Below the pieces are notes generated by a model. It made no database searches, was not told the origin of the DNA, and worked only from the letters and a program-made list of their open reading frames with translations. Positions 35,061-45,690 of a stretch of 64,000 nucleotides of DNA are shown here, one piece after another. Location of the stretch: the NCBI RefSeq assembly GCF_029784135.1, contig NC_073745.1:244245624-244309623 (forward strand), given 5' to 3'. Both the position numbers and the translations under genes were made by a program. Source of the DNA: Toxorhynchites rutilus septentrionalis. Taxonomy: Eukaryota > Arthropoda > Insecta > Diptera > Culicidae. The stretch's first letter is position 1. Every line of letters starts with the position of its first letter.

Positions 35061-35174
35061 CTAATCATCAAACGGTATGCGTAGAAGAGATATGTAGTCT
35101 TGAATAACCGAGCCAAAGCCGATTTCCCCAGGCTCCATGGTTTTGAAGTCTGTGTTAGGGAAACATCCATTCAT
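35061..35174 (-). CDS. Small ORF behind the candidate promoter
   Basis: A 37-residue frame (MNGCFPNTDFKT..., ending IPFDD) starting 38 bases after the predicted transcription start. I do not recognise it. It could be a first exon, a leader peptide, or chance. A short upstream frame (ATG at about 35208, closed after five codons) precedes it. Confidence 0.15.
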   Translation of the reverse strand: MNGCFPNTDFKTMEPGEIGFGSVIQDYISLLRIPFDD

Positions 35175-35208
35175 TTCAGCGATGGTAGCTCTATCGTTGC
35201 GTAATCAT

Positions 35209-35244
35209 AACTGAGAGGATTTCCGAGCGACAGTCGCTTTTATA
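35209..35244 (-). promoter_or_regulatory. Candidate TATA/initiator core promoter
   Basis: On the minus strand TATAAAAG starts at 35244 and a perfect arthropod initiator TCAGTT has its A at 35212, 32 bases downstream. That is the expected TATA-to-start spacing. What it drives is uncertain. It lies upstream of a 37-codon frame and of the - strand LINE, about 300 bases beyond the apparent LINE leader. Confidence 0.4.
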
Positions 35245-35249
35245 CCGAT

Positions 35250-36850
35250 TGGTGTGATTTCAATAAGCTGTTTTAAAAGCATTTTTAATGCTATTGAAAC
35301 AAGTTTTTGGATCAAAAAGTAACAAGCATAGAACGCGTAGACATTTTATGTTTCGAATGAAGTGTTTATCATACCATTTCGTTCAGTTGTTTAGGAGCTA
35401 TTAAGGCTCAACATCTCGTTCTCCGGCGTAACGCTTTCGTTTTCGAAACTTCGAACTTACACCCCAGTATAGAAATGAAAGACGTAGTCCTACGTCAAAA
35501 ACTGGACATTTCGAACAATTTTAGTATATCCCAAACAAAACTTCGAAATCGATTATTATTAGCGTGAAATAATCGACAAACTAATTCATTTTATTTTGAT
35601 TAACGGGAGTTACGAACAGGCACGTGAAGAGTCCAAGTTTAGTTCTACCTTGTTTGTTGTTTAGCTTACACCCCTTCCTGTATCTGTTCATCACACAGTT
35701 TTGAGATAATCAATCTTCATATCCTCCTAAACCACACCCTGCTCGCCACTAGTTAGTGACTATGTATAGCACCCACTAACTAAGACGAACGATTAATAGT
35801 AGAAAAAAGGTGGGATTTAAACCATTGTGATTGTAGAGGCATAGCTGATGCGATATAAAAAAAACTAAACATCATTCTCTTACGATTTGCTTCCTATCGC
35901 AACTTAGTGACTTTATCATATATCCTTTTTTCGTTCTTAATCATTCCGTGAGACAAATCGGGTGAACTCACATTTTAGAACGTTACCGCTGCTCAAGGTC
36001 ACTTCCAATCTTGCGGTTAAGCGGTGCCGCTAGGACCGTGTTCAATATTAGGAAGCAATATAATTCAACCACGGTTTAAGATTTTGCGTGCCGCGCGAGA
36101 GCAAACAATGGGAACCGCCCGTGGGAGCAGAGATGATTATCTTTCTGCCGTGGCTGCGTATCTTGTGCTCGTGTTGAGCACCGCAACGACTGAACCACAT
36201 TGACCAGAACATCCGGTAAAATGATCAATCGGGGAACGGCTCAAAACGGTTGCATTGCAGCATTTGGCATTCGCAAGATCCAATTTGTCTAGTTGGTTTT
36301 GCCCACAATGGAAGGTCACAGTTAAGATCGCTGTTTATGCAATAGGATTTATATTTGGAAGGGATTTGATTGATTGGCAGCTCATAAGCTGTATAATGTG
36401 GTACCTACTGGCAACTGCAGCACAACTGTTAAGTTGCAATCAGCATTCACTTGCACAACTTGATATCAATGTCTGCTTTTTGCTCACATTTTGTATGCAT
36501 TATAAAAATAAATGTTCATTATGGTTGAGACAGAACCACCTCTGCATTTCTTCTTCACTGCGGCTGGAATGAATCATTTGTCGATGTCTTTTGATATCCT
36601 GTGTTATTTCTCGGGAAACTAGAAATGTTTGCTTACGTATTACTTTTAGACATAATCGTTTACCTCGACCATGCAGTTTTTTTAAACATTCTCAGTATTC
36701 GGGCAGTATAGAACAGTCATATTTTATTGTAGTAATTTGATTGTTTCTAACTCTCACTTCTCGAAAATTTCCAATCGAAAGTGTCATGTTCCAAACTATT
36801 ATTTTGATTTAAGGTATATGAATACATAATTCTAATGGATTTTAATCCAT
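35250..36850. other. Gene-free interval
   Basis: Contains one GACGTAGTCCTACGTC palindrome (35484-35499). Otherwise no gene and no shared repeat boundary was recognised. Confidence 0.4.
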
Positions 36851-36859
36851 ATATTCAGT

Positions 36860-37200
36860 AGGATGGCAGCGAAATTGGTCATGTCAAATTTTAATAAGCG
36901 ACCATGTAAATTTTGTTTATTGCCCCAAAAAATGACCTGTGCAAAGTTTCAGTCCAATCGGACATGATTTAGGGGTGCGCTCAAAGTTTTGATTTTTTGA
37001 TCCTCAAAAATCTTCCAAGGGGGGAGGAAATTTGGAGTATCGAAATTTTTTTTCGATGCCAAATGACTTAAAAATGCATAAATCGTCGAGATCTGGAGAT
37101 CTCTCGAAAAAAATATTTTGGCCAAAGATCGACAGCCTGAGTGGCCAAAAAATCAAAACTTTGAGTGCTTTAAGGCACCCCTAAATCATGTCCGATTGAT
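36860..37200. repeat. Foldback repeat related to 18130-18700
   Basis: 36950-37010 and 37150-37195 are inverted copies (phrases: CAATCGGACATGATTTAGGG, CTCAAAGTTTTGATTTTTTG). The centre contains GGGGGAGGAAA and CGTCGAGATCT, as in the 18 kb copy. Confidence 0.55.
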
Positions 37201-37293
37201 ATAACATTGATAATAAACAAAATGTACATTGTCGGTTTTTGAAATTCGATGATGACATTCTTTCCATATATCCATTGTCACACTAATATTCAG

Positions 37294-37786
37294 CCATTCC
37301 ATGTCAAACAGATATAATGGTTCTCAGATTTTCGTGAAAAGTATTTTTTCTCCTATTATTCCAAAAATAACTTTATTCAAAAATTCATAACTTCTGAGCT
37401 ATTGAACCGATTCAGATAATCGACATATAGAACAATCTTCGAACTAGAGGGCGCTATATTTTGTAGATTTTTTTTTCTTGAAAGCTGGACCGATTCAAAT
37501 AATCAACATATCAAGTTGAAGCAAATGAGCCAAAAAATATCACATCTGAAAATAAATTATATTTTGTTTTTGTAATTATGGATTGCATTTTTTTATGGTT
37601 TGCATGGTTAAAGATGTAGGGCTGTATGTTTATTATATTTTTTTATTTAAATCTGATGAATATCTTGAAATCAAATGTATGTAAATGGTAATGGGCATCC
37701 TAATCAAAAATAAAGAAAAACTAGGGGTCTAATACACTGCGTTTCACAACTATAGAACCACTATTTTTTATGAGTTTCCAGAGATA
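37294..37786. mobile_element. Foldback element arm split by a Tc1-like end
   Basis: 37294 begins CAGCCATTCCATGTCAAACA, an end of the foldback family. At 37681-37734 the opposite arm appears (ATGGGCATCC, GGGTCTAATA) and is cut at TA by a Tc1-like terminal repeat (CACTGCGTTTCACAACTATA from 37735). That repeat is itself cut at 37786 by the mariner. The element order shows relative age: foldback oldest, then Tc1, then mariner. Confidence 0.55.
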
Positions 37787-39081
37787 TTAGGCTGTCAAAA
37801 AAGTCCTGCACTATTTCCGCGAGGTGTCGTTGTAAGCGCGTAGTTCTAGTTGTATTCATTGTATCGAGTCATACTATAGCTTGTTGGAAAAGTATTTATA
37901 GTCCGCTATAATATAGTCCTTGACAGTGTTTTGTTTGGTTAAGTCGTTCGTGAGTTATAGTGTCGCAAATATGGAGCAAAATAAAGAGAAAATCCGACAT
38001 ATTTTACAGTACTACTATGACAAAGGCAAAAATGCATCTCAAGCTCCCAATAAAATTTGTGCAGTTTATGGACCCGATACAGTTTCCATTTCCACCGCAC
38101 AACGATGGTTTCAACGTTTTCGTTCTGGTGTAGAGGTCGTCGAAGATGCGCCACGCTCCCTGTCGCCGCTCCCTGTCGTCGAAAATTGCGACAAAATCGC
38201 TGAATTAGCCGAGAAAGACCGGCACAGTAGCAGCCGTAGCATCGGCCAAGAGCTGGGGATAAGTCATCAAACCGTTATTAACCATTTGAAGAAGCTTGGA
38301 TTCACAAAGAAGCTCGATGTATGGGTGCCACACACGTTGACGCAAAAAAACATCTTTGACCTTATCGACGCATGTGAATCGCTGCTGAATCGCAACAAAA
38401 TCGACCCGTTTCTGAAGCGGATGGTGACTGGCGATGAAAAGTGGGTCACTTACGACAACGTGAAGCGCAAACGGTCGTGATCGAAGCCCGCTGAAGCGGC
38501 TCAGGCGGTGGCCAAGCCCTCATTAACGGCCAGGAAGGTTCTGCTGTGTGTTTGGTGGGATTGTCAAGGAATAATCTATTATGAGCTGCTTCCCTATGGC
38601 CAAACGCTCAATTCGGACCTGTACTGCCAACAACTGGACCGCTTGAAGGTAGCACTCATGAAGAACAGGCCATCTTTGATAAACAGAGGCCGCATTGTCT
38701 TCCATCAGGACAACGCCAGGCCACACACTTCTTTGGTGACGCGCCAGAAGCTCCGGGAGCTCGGATGGGAGATTCTTTTGCATCCGCCGTATAGTCCGGA
38801 CCTTGCACCAAGTGACTACCACCTGTTTTTGTCCATGGCGAACGAGCTAGGTAGTCAGAAGTTAGCCACAAAAGAGGCCTGTGAAAATTGGCTATCCGAG
38901 TTTTTTGCCAATAAGGAAGCGAGCTTCCATAACAGGGGTATAATGAAGTTGGCATCTAGTTGGGAACAAGTCATCGAACAAAACGGCGCATATTTGACTT
39001 AAAACAGATGATTGTAACTCATTTTATGAACAAATGAAAATTCAAAAAAAAAAATACCGCAGGATTTTTTTGACAGCCTAA
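37787..39081 (+). mobile_element. Mariner element, full length
   Basis: 1295 bp with terminal inverted repeats TTAGGCTGTCAAAAAAGTCC (left) and TTAGGCTGTCAAAAAAATCC (right, reverse complement). It is flanked by TA at 37785-37786 and 39082-39083. The length is that of a typical mariner (about 1.3 kb). It encodes one transposase with a single nonsense codon. Confidence 0.9.
37971..39002 (+). pseudogene. Mariner transposase with one in-frame TGA
   Basis: From ATG 37971 (MEQNKEKIRHILQYYYDKGK) to the stop at 39002 is 344 codons, the family length, with no frameshift. It has the HTH motifs TAQRWFQRFRSG and SSRSIGQELGIS. It keeps all three catalytic aspartates: TGDEKWVTYDN, FHQDNARPHTS and YSPDLAPSDYHLF. 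The only visible lesion is TGA at 38478-38480, in KRS-stop-SKP, where the family normally has Trp. A frame open upstream to 37920 lies in the 5' UTR. I chose 37971 because MEQ/MES is the family start. Unless the codon is read through, the protein is truncated before the second and third catalytic residues. Confidence 0.9.
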
Positions 39082-39184
39082 TATATTTTTATCTAAAAGT
39101 TTAAAATGAAATAAAGAAAATAAATATTCATTTGTTTCAATTACGGTTTCGTTAGTGAAAAATAGCTTTTCTGAATGGATAGCC

Positions 39185-40509
39185 AAAATCATGACTGTTG
39201 GGTCCCGTTCATGAATTGTGAAACCAAAGATATGACATCTTCATTGGTGTTGATATACTGGACAATTTGTTGACGCATTATTTCGTCGTTGTCATTCAAT
39301 CGAGAAGTAGTCACATCGATATTCTGAATTTGAAACACAACCATATTGCTTGCCTTATTCACGGACTTTTATACTGCTTTTCGCTGAACAGCGAAACTCA
39401 ACACTAATATAAACATTGAACGTTTTGCTCAGCTGAGGCGAATGTGGTAATACCCAACGATTTTCTGTCCGTCAAAGTCTGCGTTACTGATATTTGTCAA
39501 TGGTTGTCCGTTTCTTCGTTTTTACATTGGATATTCACCTACTCTTGTGATCGTGTTTTCCATCTGCAACGCAAGGCGGTTGAAGCTTCAGCTCACCGCA
39601 TAGGCCATGAACCATGTTTGGACGGAACAATATCAAACACTAACCCATATTCCGGAATCCGATTGGTCTGAAAGCCGATCGGATTCCACGATTTCAACGA
39701 AATCGGCTTTTGCATTCTGAAATCTGTTCGATTAAAATTTAATCCATGGAAATGCGGCAACCTTGCCTTGATCAAAAACAGAAGTTGTGGAGCAATCTAC
39801 CCTCTATCCGATTAGCAAACCGAAAACAATTTTACATTGGTAACATTTGAATACAGATTATTTTTTCATGTTACTTGAATACTTAGATGACATAGTCCTG
39901 ACCCTAACTCAACTTTTTTTTTCTATATTTTTTAACTACATTTCATTTTTTAACTACATATCAGACAGAATTTTTGTACACCACCCACTTGTAGAAAATG
40001 TGTCACTTTGTTACATACAAAACATATTTGAAAGAGTATAGCAAATTTCCATCAATATTTTTCGTTTAAAAAGTGTGTTTATTCCACCCAAAATTCCGTC
40101 ATTTTTACAGAAATAGAACACGAAGCTCAATGTTGTTAAGTTTTTTATTTAGATATTGTGTTTATCGGATTTCGTTTAAAATCGCGAAATAAAAAATAAA
40201 GAAAATGGGACGGGGTTAAAAGGATGAAAATTTGGGTTTTCATGTTTTTTTCTGAAACCAAATTAAAATAAATACAAAAAAATAATTTTTCAATTTATGC
40301 AGAAAAAATGATTTTTTCGCATAGTGTCGCCCTAATTGGTATATATACGGTAAATATACAGTAATCGGTATCATAGCGGTATCTAATATAGTTTACGTCC
40401 TATTCTCATGGCTAAGAAACGTTTTGTGCATAATTTCATTAGAATCGGTTTAGCCTTTTCGGAGGAGTTTGACTACGAACATCGTGACACGAGAATTTTA
40501 TACATAAGA
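39185..40509 (-). mobile_element. Helitron copy related to 42901-44393
   Basis: The 5' end on the minus strand is TCTTATGTATAAAATTCTCG preceded by A (40510), followed by TGTCACGATGTTCGTAGTC and TCCTCCGAAAAGGC. It is collinear with the other copy over many blocks (GGTCCCGTTCATG, CATAGGCCATGAACCATGTT, GGAATCCGATTG, CAATCTTGCCTTG-like). The 3' hairpin/CTAG end was not located. A fragment near 39230-39350 may be coding remnant (MVVFQIQNIDVTTSRLN) but is not assigned. Confidence 0.55.
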
Positions 40510-40574
40510 TAAGACTGGCCATTTGAATTTTATTGTTGTGTCCAGTCGCAAAACATCCAAAAAACTTAAATTCC

Positions 40575-41080
40575 AGTGTTTCATAACTATAGAACCAGAT
40601 GGAAAAACTCTCGCTCCTTCACAAAATTAACGTCAATTTCACAAGAATTACAATATGTTTCTAATTCGTAGGTGATCTATAGTTTTCAATCAGTTCAAAT
40701 AACCCATTAGGAGTGGTTTAGACCAAGCTGCGCCATGTTGTAGGGTGTATCTCGTTCTACATAGAGAGGACACTGCTCGTTTAAGCTCTCCAAATCACTC
40801 ATAATGCTTGTGAGCTGCATGTACTATTCGTACGATCACTCCTCATATGTTCTTGATAGGGTTTTGATCTGGTAAACAAGCTGACCAGTCCAGAATCTGA
40901 AGCCCCGTTTCATTAAACCATGCATGCCTTTCCGGGTTTTATGAATTGATGCCAAATAACCCAATTATCATGGAGTTTTTGATGCAAAACAGAACTAAAT
41001 GATTCTGAAGAACTTATTTGGACTTCTGGCTGTTCATTCGTGTTGATGAATAGCTATCTGAACCAGGCTTAACCAGGTAT
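40575..41080 (-). pseudogene. Tc1-like transposase fragment
   Basis: Reading leftwards from about 41000, the frame contains HDNWV and then FNETGLQILDWSACLPDQNP, the end of a Tc1 DDE domain, followed by IKNI-stop-GVIVR and ELKRAV. In-frame TGA codons replace expected residues, including the Trp after ENL/KNI. A terminal-repeat-like CAGTGTTTCATAACTATAGA lies near 40574. Sequence on the right parallels 19140-19240. Dead copy. Confidence 0.65.
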
Positions 41081-41144
41081 ATTTCTTCTACTATAAAATC
41101 CCAAAAGTGTTTGTAGAGAACCAATGACCCATAATGTATATACA

Positions 41145-42222
41145 GCCGTTCCATGTCAAACCGATCTCAGAATTCCGCGAAAATTGGTAGTAATGTTCCT
41201 TGTCGCTAAATAATAGACTCGTATCTTTAAATTTTTTAATTTATTAGGACTCCATTTTAGGGTGGACATACATACAAACTTGAAACTTGAAAAATACAAA
41301 AAACTTTGTTTACGTTCAACGCTTACAAACACACATATGAAAACCATGCAGTGTATGCTAGTTACCAGTGTTTGCCAACTGATCCATTCAATGAAAAAAT
41401 CGCTTTCGTTCGTTCAAATATGATCTTACAAAAGTCATTCCCCCCAGCGGCATTCTTTTGTTGTTACGTGCTACAAATCACGACACAAAAGAGAACGAGA
41501 CAATTCTGCATCGGTTCGCACTTCTTTCGGTGCAGAAAGTTTATTTTCTTCTTTGCCTCTAACATATACATATCGAACCTCTCCATGAATCATGAAACAG
41601 CAGGATCATACGGACTGCGCAAAGCGAATGATTCATATTCAACTAGTGTAGCAGATCGTGATTCTTAACACATTGCGGACCGCTCACGAGATTTCTCGTG
41701 TTTCGCGTTCCGCCTATACGGATGGATCACGAAATAACCCGTGTTTTGTACATTTGATGGTTACATTCTTGGTCTGCCAAGAATCTAACAAGGCCTACCG
41801 ATGACTCGCCATCGTCTCATCCACACCGAAGGAAACGATCTCATTCGTGGAATCCGAACAAATGAAGCGTACAAGTTTGCCTCAAAACGTGCGGTCCTTA
41901 ATGTGTTAAGTCTCAGAGAGTGCAAGCTATGTGATTATTTAGCTCGATAGAGGCTAAGGGAAGGGTAGTCAGATGATGTTTGTCATTTTTAACGCATAGT
42001 TTTACATAGTTACTTGCATGACACATTGTGCATCAATCGATATTGATCGAAATCCAAACACTGGTAGTTACCCATATCAATACACTAGACATATAAAATG
42101 GAAATGGGCACCCTGATGAAAAAAATACGGGTCTAATATTTAGCGATAAGGAACACACCATCCTCTTTCCACGAAAATCTGAGAACCACAACATCGGTTT
42201 GTCATGAAATGGCTGTATATAG
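41145..42222. repeat. Foldback-family ends, probably one decayed element
   Basis: 41145 reads CAGCCGTTCCATGTCAAACC and 42222, reverse complemented, reads CAGCCATTTCATGACAAACC. Both continue through the same arm sequence (TTAGGACTCC/AGGGTGCCC, GCTAAATA). The interior has no recognised gene. Confidence 0.5.
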
Positions 42223-42900
42223 ATATCATATACGTAGTCCTTCGTCAAAAATACAGTTCCCTTGATTAATCCTCATTGAATTATTTTTTATACTATAATA
42301 TAGGAGATATAAAACAAAAAAAAAGGAAATGAAATGAAGAAATACAAAATGTTGTTTGAATAATTTTTCGAATACTTCGTCCAATAGTCTAGCCGTCAAA
42401 TAGGGAGCTGATATTATTGCAAATGCGATAAATATCTACAATATGGCTTTAAATTTTCACACTCCAAATAGCAGGAAAAAAGATTGGTTTTCCCCGTGGT
42501 TCAAAATTTGGTTTTGAATATTGTTTGTCAGTTAAACTGAGAACACTTCATTAATTATCTTCAATTCGTTCCTAAACAGATTTTTTTAATTCAACCAGCA
42601 GTTTCTGAGCTGTAATATTTCAAATAATGTTCGTTGTAAAAAGCTCTTGAGTTGAGAAAATTTTCAAGCCTGTGGTAAATACTCAGTTCCCCAAGGCAAA
42701 TGCGTGGGCAACGTTTTCTTCAAATCAAGAGCAGTCGAATAAAACATCATTTAATTTAATTGTAAATCCAATCCATAACATGAATTTAAATAATTGGTTG
42801 ATTTTTCGTGATAGACTAGTTGTAACTTTTTTTTTAGAAAAATAAACAATAGATAGAGTTGTGAATATCGAGAAATGTTTCGATATAGTATCGTTGTATA

Positions 42901-44393
42901 CAAGCTGACCCGGCAAACGTTGTTCTGCCATATACTTTATTTCTAATTAATAGTTTCGCTGTTCAATAAAAAAATACTAATGTATTGATAGTGTGTTATG
43001 TGATAGTGTGCTGGGTCCCGTTCATGCTTTTTGGAAAATGCCTTGTACATTTTCCATCTGCCATGCATGGTGATAAAAGATTTAGATAACCACGTAGGCT
43101 ATGAACCATGTTTGTGGTAACAATATCGAACAGTCACCCATATTTTGGAATCCGATTGCTTTGAATCTCAATAGGATCTAACGATTCGTCTTTCGCATTC
43201 TGGAATCCGATCGACCTCAATTCATTCGTGCTATAAAATATGGCAATCTTGCCTTGGCGCAAAATAAACATCAAAATAATTTATCCGTATTCATATTCGC
43301 AATTTATTAATATACTCTCTATCAGATCAGCAGACACGAAAGCAATTCTAAATTGCTAAAATTTGATTGAAAATCATTACTCGAAGTTGTTTGAATACTT
43401 AGAAGACAGTCCTAACTTAAAATTTCTTCTATAAATCTCTTTGAATTTCCGCCAAAACTTTATCCATAATATTAAATCATTATCAGAAACAATTTGTGAA
43501 TGTGGTTTCCAATTACAGAACACAAATTAGGGACTACCTTCATTTTTTCCGTAGAGTCCTTGGTGGATCACACCATTGAGAGAGATGGCGGATCCTTCGG
43601 CTGAAGAAAGGCTGGATTTTGCTGAAGGAGGGCTAGATTTTGCTATTATTGGCACTGCTCAAGACTTTGTCCTGACTGCGTCAATTCATCAAACGACACA
43701 CATAATAATCGCACTCTCTTGTTTGATTCGTCTCCTCCAACCTCATGTTTAAAAATATTAATTCAAAATGAGTAATGATGTTTATAATGATTGAAGTAAC
43801 TGTAGCGCATTAGATCTACATACGTGTCCTCCAGTCGTTTTATTTTATCAGGATTGACCACAATAGCGAGACTGTTACATCGCATTCCGAGCATGTGTAT
43901 CTTCAGAATAATCTCAATAATTCATTGTGCTCATCCAGAAAGGTTTCCAGCTCGCCGGCGATGCACCTAGCTTCAGTCGAATTGAGGTTAGTTACGTATG
44001 TATGGGGTGAAATCTCGATGAAGAGGACGAAGGGGCATCTGGCATTTAACAATGTAAATAATTTCATCCTGTTTTGATATTGTTTGTATAAAAATACAAA
44101 TAAGGTAATTAAAAATAGGAGATAGAGGTGAAAATTGGTTATATAAACCAAACGATTTTCAAACCAAATTTATGCAAAAAAATACAAAAAAAAAATCAGA
44201 AAAAACACTTGCATAAACTCACCCAAATTGGTATTAAATATACAGTAATCGATATCCTAGCAGTATAATATATAGTTTACGACCTATTCTCATGCCTACC
44301 AAGTTTTTTGAGTATGATTTCATTAAAATCGGTCGAGCCGTTTCGGAGGAGTACGACCACGAACATCGTGACACGAGAATTTTATATATAAGA
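42901..44393 (-). mobile_element. Helitron with remnant of its transposase
   Basis: On the minus strand the element begins TCTTATATATAAAATTCTCG (preceded by A, 44394) and ends GCCGGGTCAGCTTG followed by T (42900). This fits Helitron insertion between A and T, with CTTG in place of the usual CTAG/CTRR. The length of 1493 bp is far short of an autonomous Helitron, so most of the helicase region is deleted. Confidence 0.7.
43815..44085 (-). pseudogene. Helitron Rep-type N-terminal domain remnant
   Basis: One frame reads LFTLLNARCPFVLFIEISPH, TYVTNLNSTEARCIAGELE and TFLDEHNELLRLF. After a 2-base insertion it continues KIHMLGMRCNSLAIVVNPDK. The DEHNELLRLF-KIHML stretch is typical of the Helitron-like N-terminal domain that precedes the HUH nuclease. 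The HUH motif and the Pif1-type helicase are not present. Confidence 0.6.
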
Positions 44394-44618
44394 TGGTTAT
44401 TTTATCACACGTGTTAAGCTTCGTGTCATTGACAGTTGTTGATTTAATATCCAGCCTTCTTGAAGCAAACAAGAATAAGCCAACTTTCGGACAATTATTC
44501 CAGCACCACATTTTTAGACTATTTTTTGTCATTACTCATCTAATTATCGTGTGAAATAAATTGAAAAAAAAAAAAGAAGAGAGTAATAAGTTTTTACTTT
44601 GTGTATCAAACTATTCAA

Positions 44619-44678
44619 TATTCATCACCAGCAATAATATTTATTTAGAAATATTTATTTAATTGCTGGTGAATAAGT
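44619..44678. repeat. 60-bp near-perfect palindrome
   Basis: CACCAGCAAT with an AT-rich arm is mirrored by an AT-rich arm with ATTGCTGGTG. The loop is only a few bases, so it could extrude or form an RNA hairpin. It lies about 0.9 kb upstream of the cuticle gene start. No function is known. Confidence 0.6.
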
Positions 44679-45590
44679 TCAACACAAAAAAAAAATTAGT
44701 TTTAAAGGAGTGTACCGCTATTTTGTTAAAATTGTGATATGACATCATAACATAATTGACGGAAACAAAAAACCTTCGTTCGATGGACCATAATTCACTA
44801 GCTTCAATGTAATCTAGTAATTAACACTTTTCTGATTAGTCCACATGCTGATAAATTATTAAATTGTGCAACGGTTTCTGTATCAATTTTTAGATTGATC
44901 TTTCTTCTTCGTATTATCATGCTCAACAATCAGCAAAAACTAAATTGGTATTCAACTGAAAAACATTTTAATTCATTTGGGGAAAAACATTACATAGCAC
45001 TAAATTGTATCAACTGAAAGGCCGACTACATTTTCGACACGTTCGAGAATTTTCTAAACACCGACACCTGGCCCACAGAATGCGGATCATTTTTTCATGT
45101 TGTTCCGCGTCGTACTGAATCCAGTGTATGTTCACGATCGATGTGAACCTCTACCCCTTTGGCATTTGTCCTGAACAACGTCGATGACGACGACAGCGAC
45201 GACAACGATAAAAAGAGCATAGGTACACGAGGAAATATTGCAGCGGCGCGAATGGTTATTTTTCGCTCTCGATCTCTCGTTGACATCATTGAGCCTGTAT
45301 ACTACCATCGGCACGAGCGTAATACTCACCTAGCGCAACTTTAGTGACGTATTTCGAACGATGTGCTTCGCTACCTGATCCCTGCCCATCGGTCGAGGAA
45401 AAGGGTTCAATACAAGATGAGGGAGCGATCGGCGGCGAGAGCGCGCGCGCCTTTTTGTGTAGCGATGAATCTGGGGGGTGTGGCTGCGGAACATAGAAGT
45501 CTCGCTAACAGCGAGCCGCAGAAAATCTGGTAGCGCCAGAACAACTGGCCCATGACTAAGATGATCGGTCCGGCTCGGGGTGGAGTTAAG

Positions 45591-45628
45591 TATAAAAGCG
45601 TCCGACCGCTGGAGGATCGATATCATTC
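45591..45628 (+). promoter_or_regulatory. Core promoter of the cuticle protein gene
   Basis: TATAAAAG at 45591-45598 and an initiator TCATTC with its A at 45625, 34 bases downstream. The 5' UTR then runs about 66 bases to the ATG. Cuticle genes commonly have strong TATA promoters with stage-specific use. Confidence 0.7.
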
Positions 45629-45690
45629 ACAGTTCAGAACCCCGTCTCAGAGCGTTAGAAGCAATTCTTGCCAAACAACCAACACTTAAA

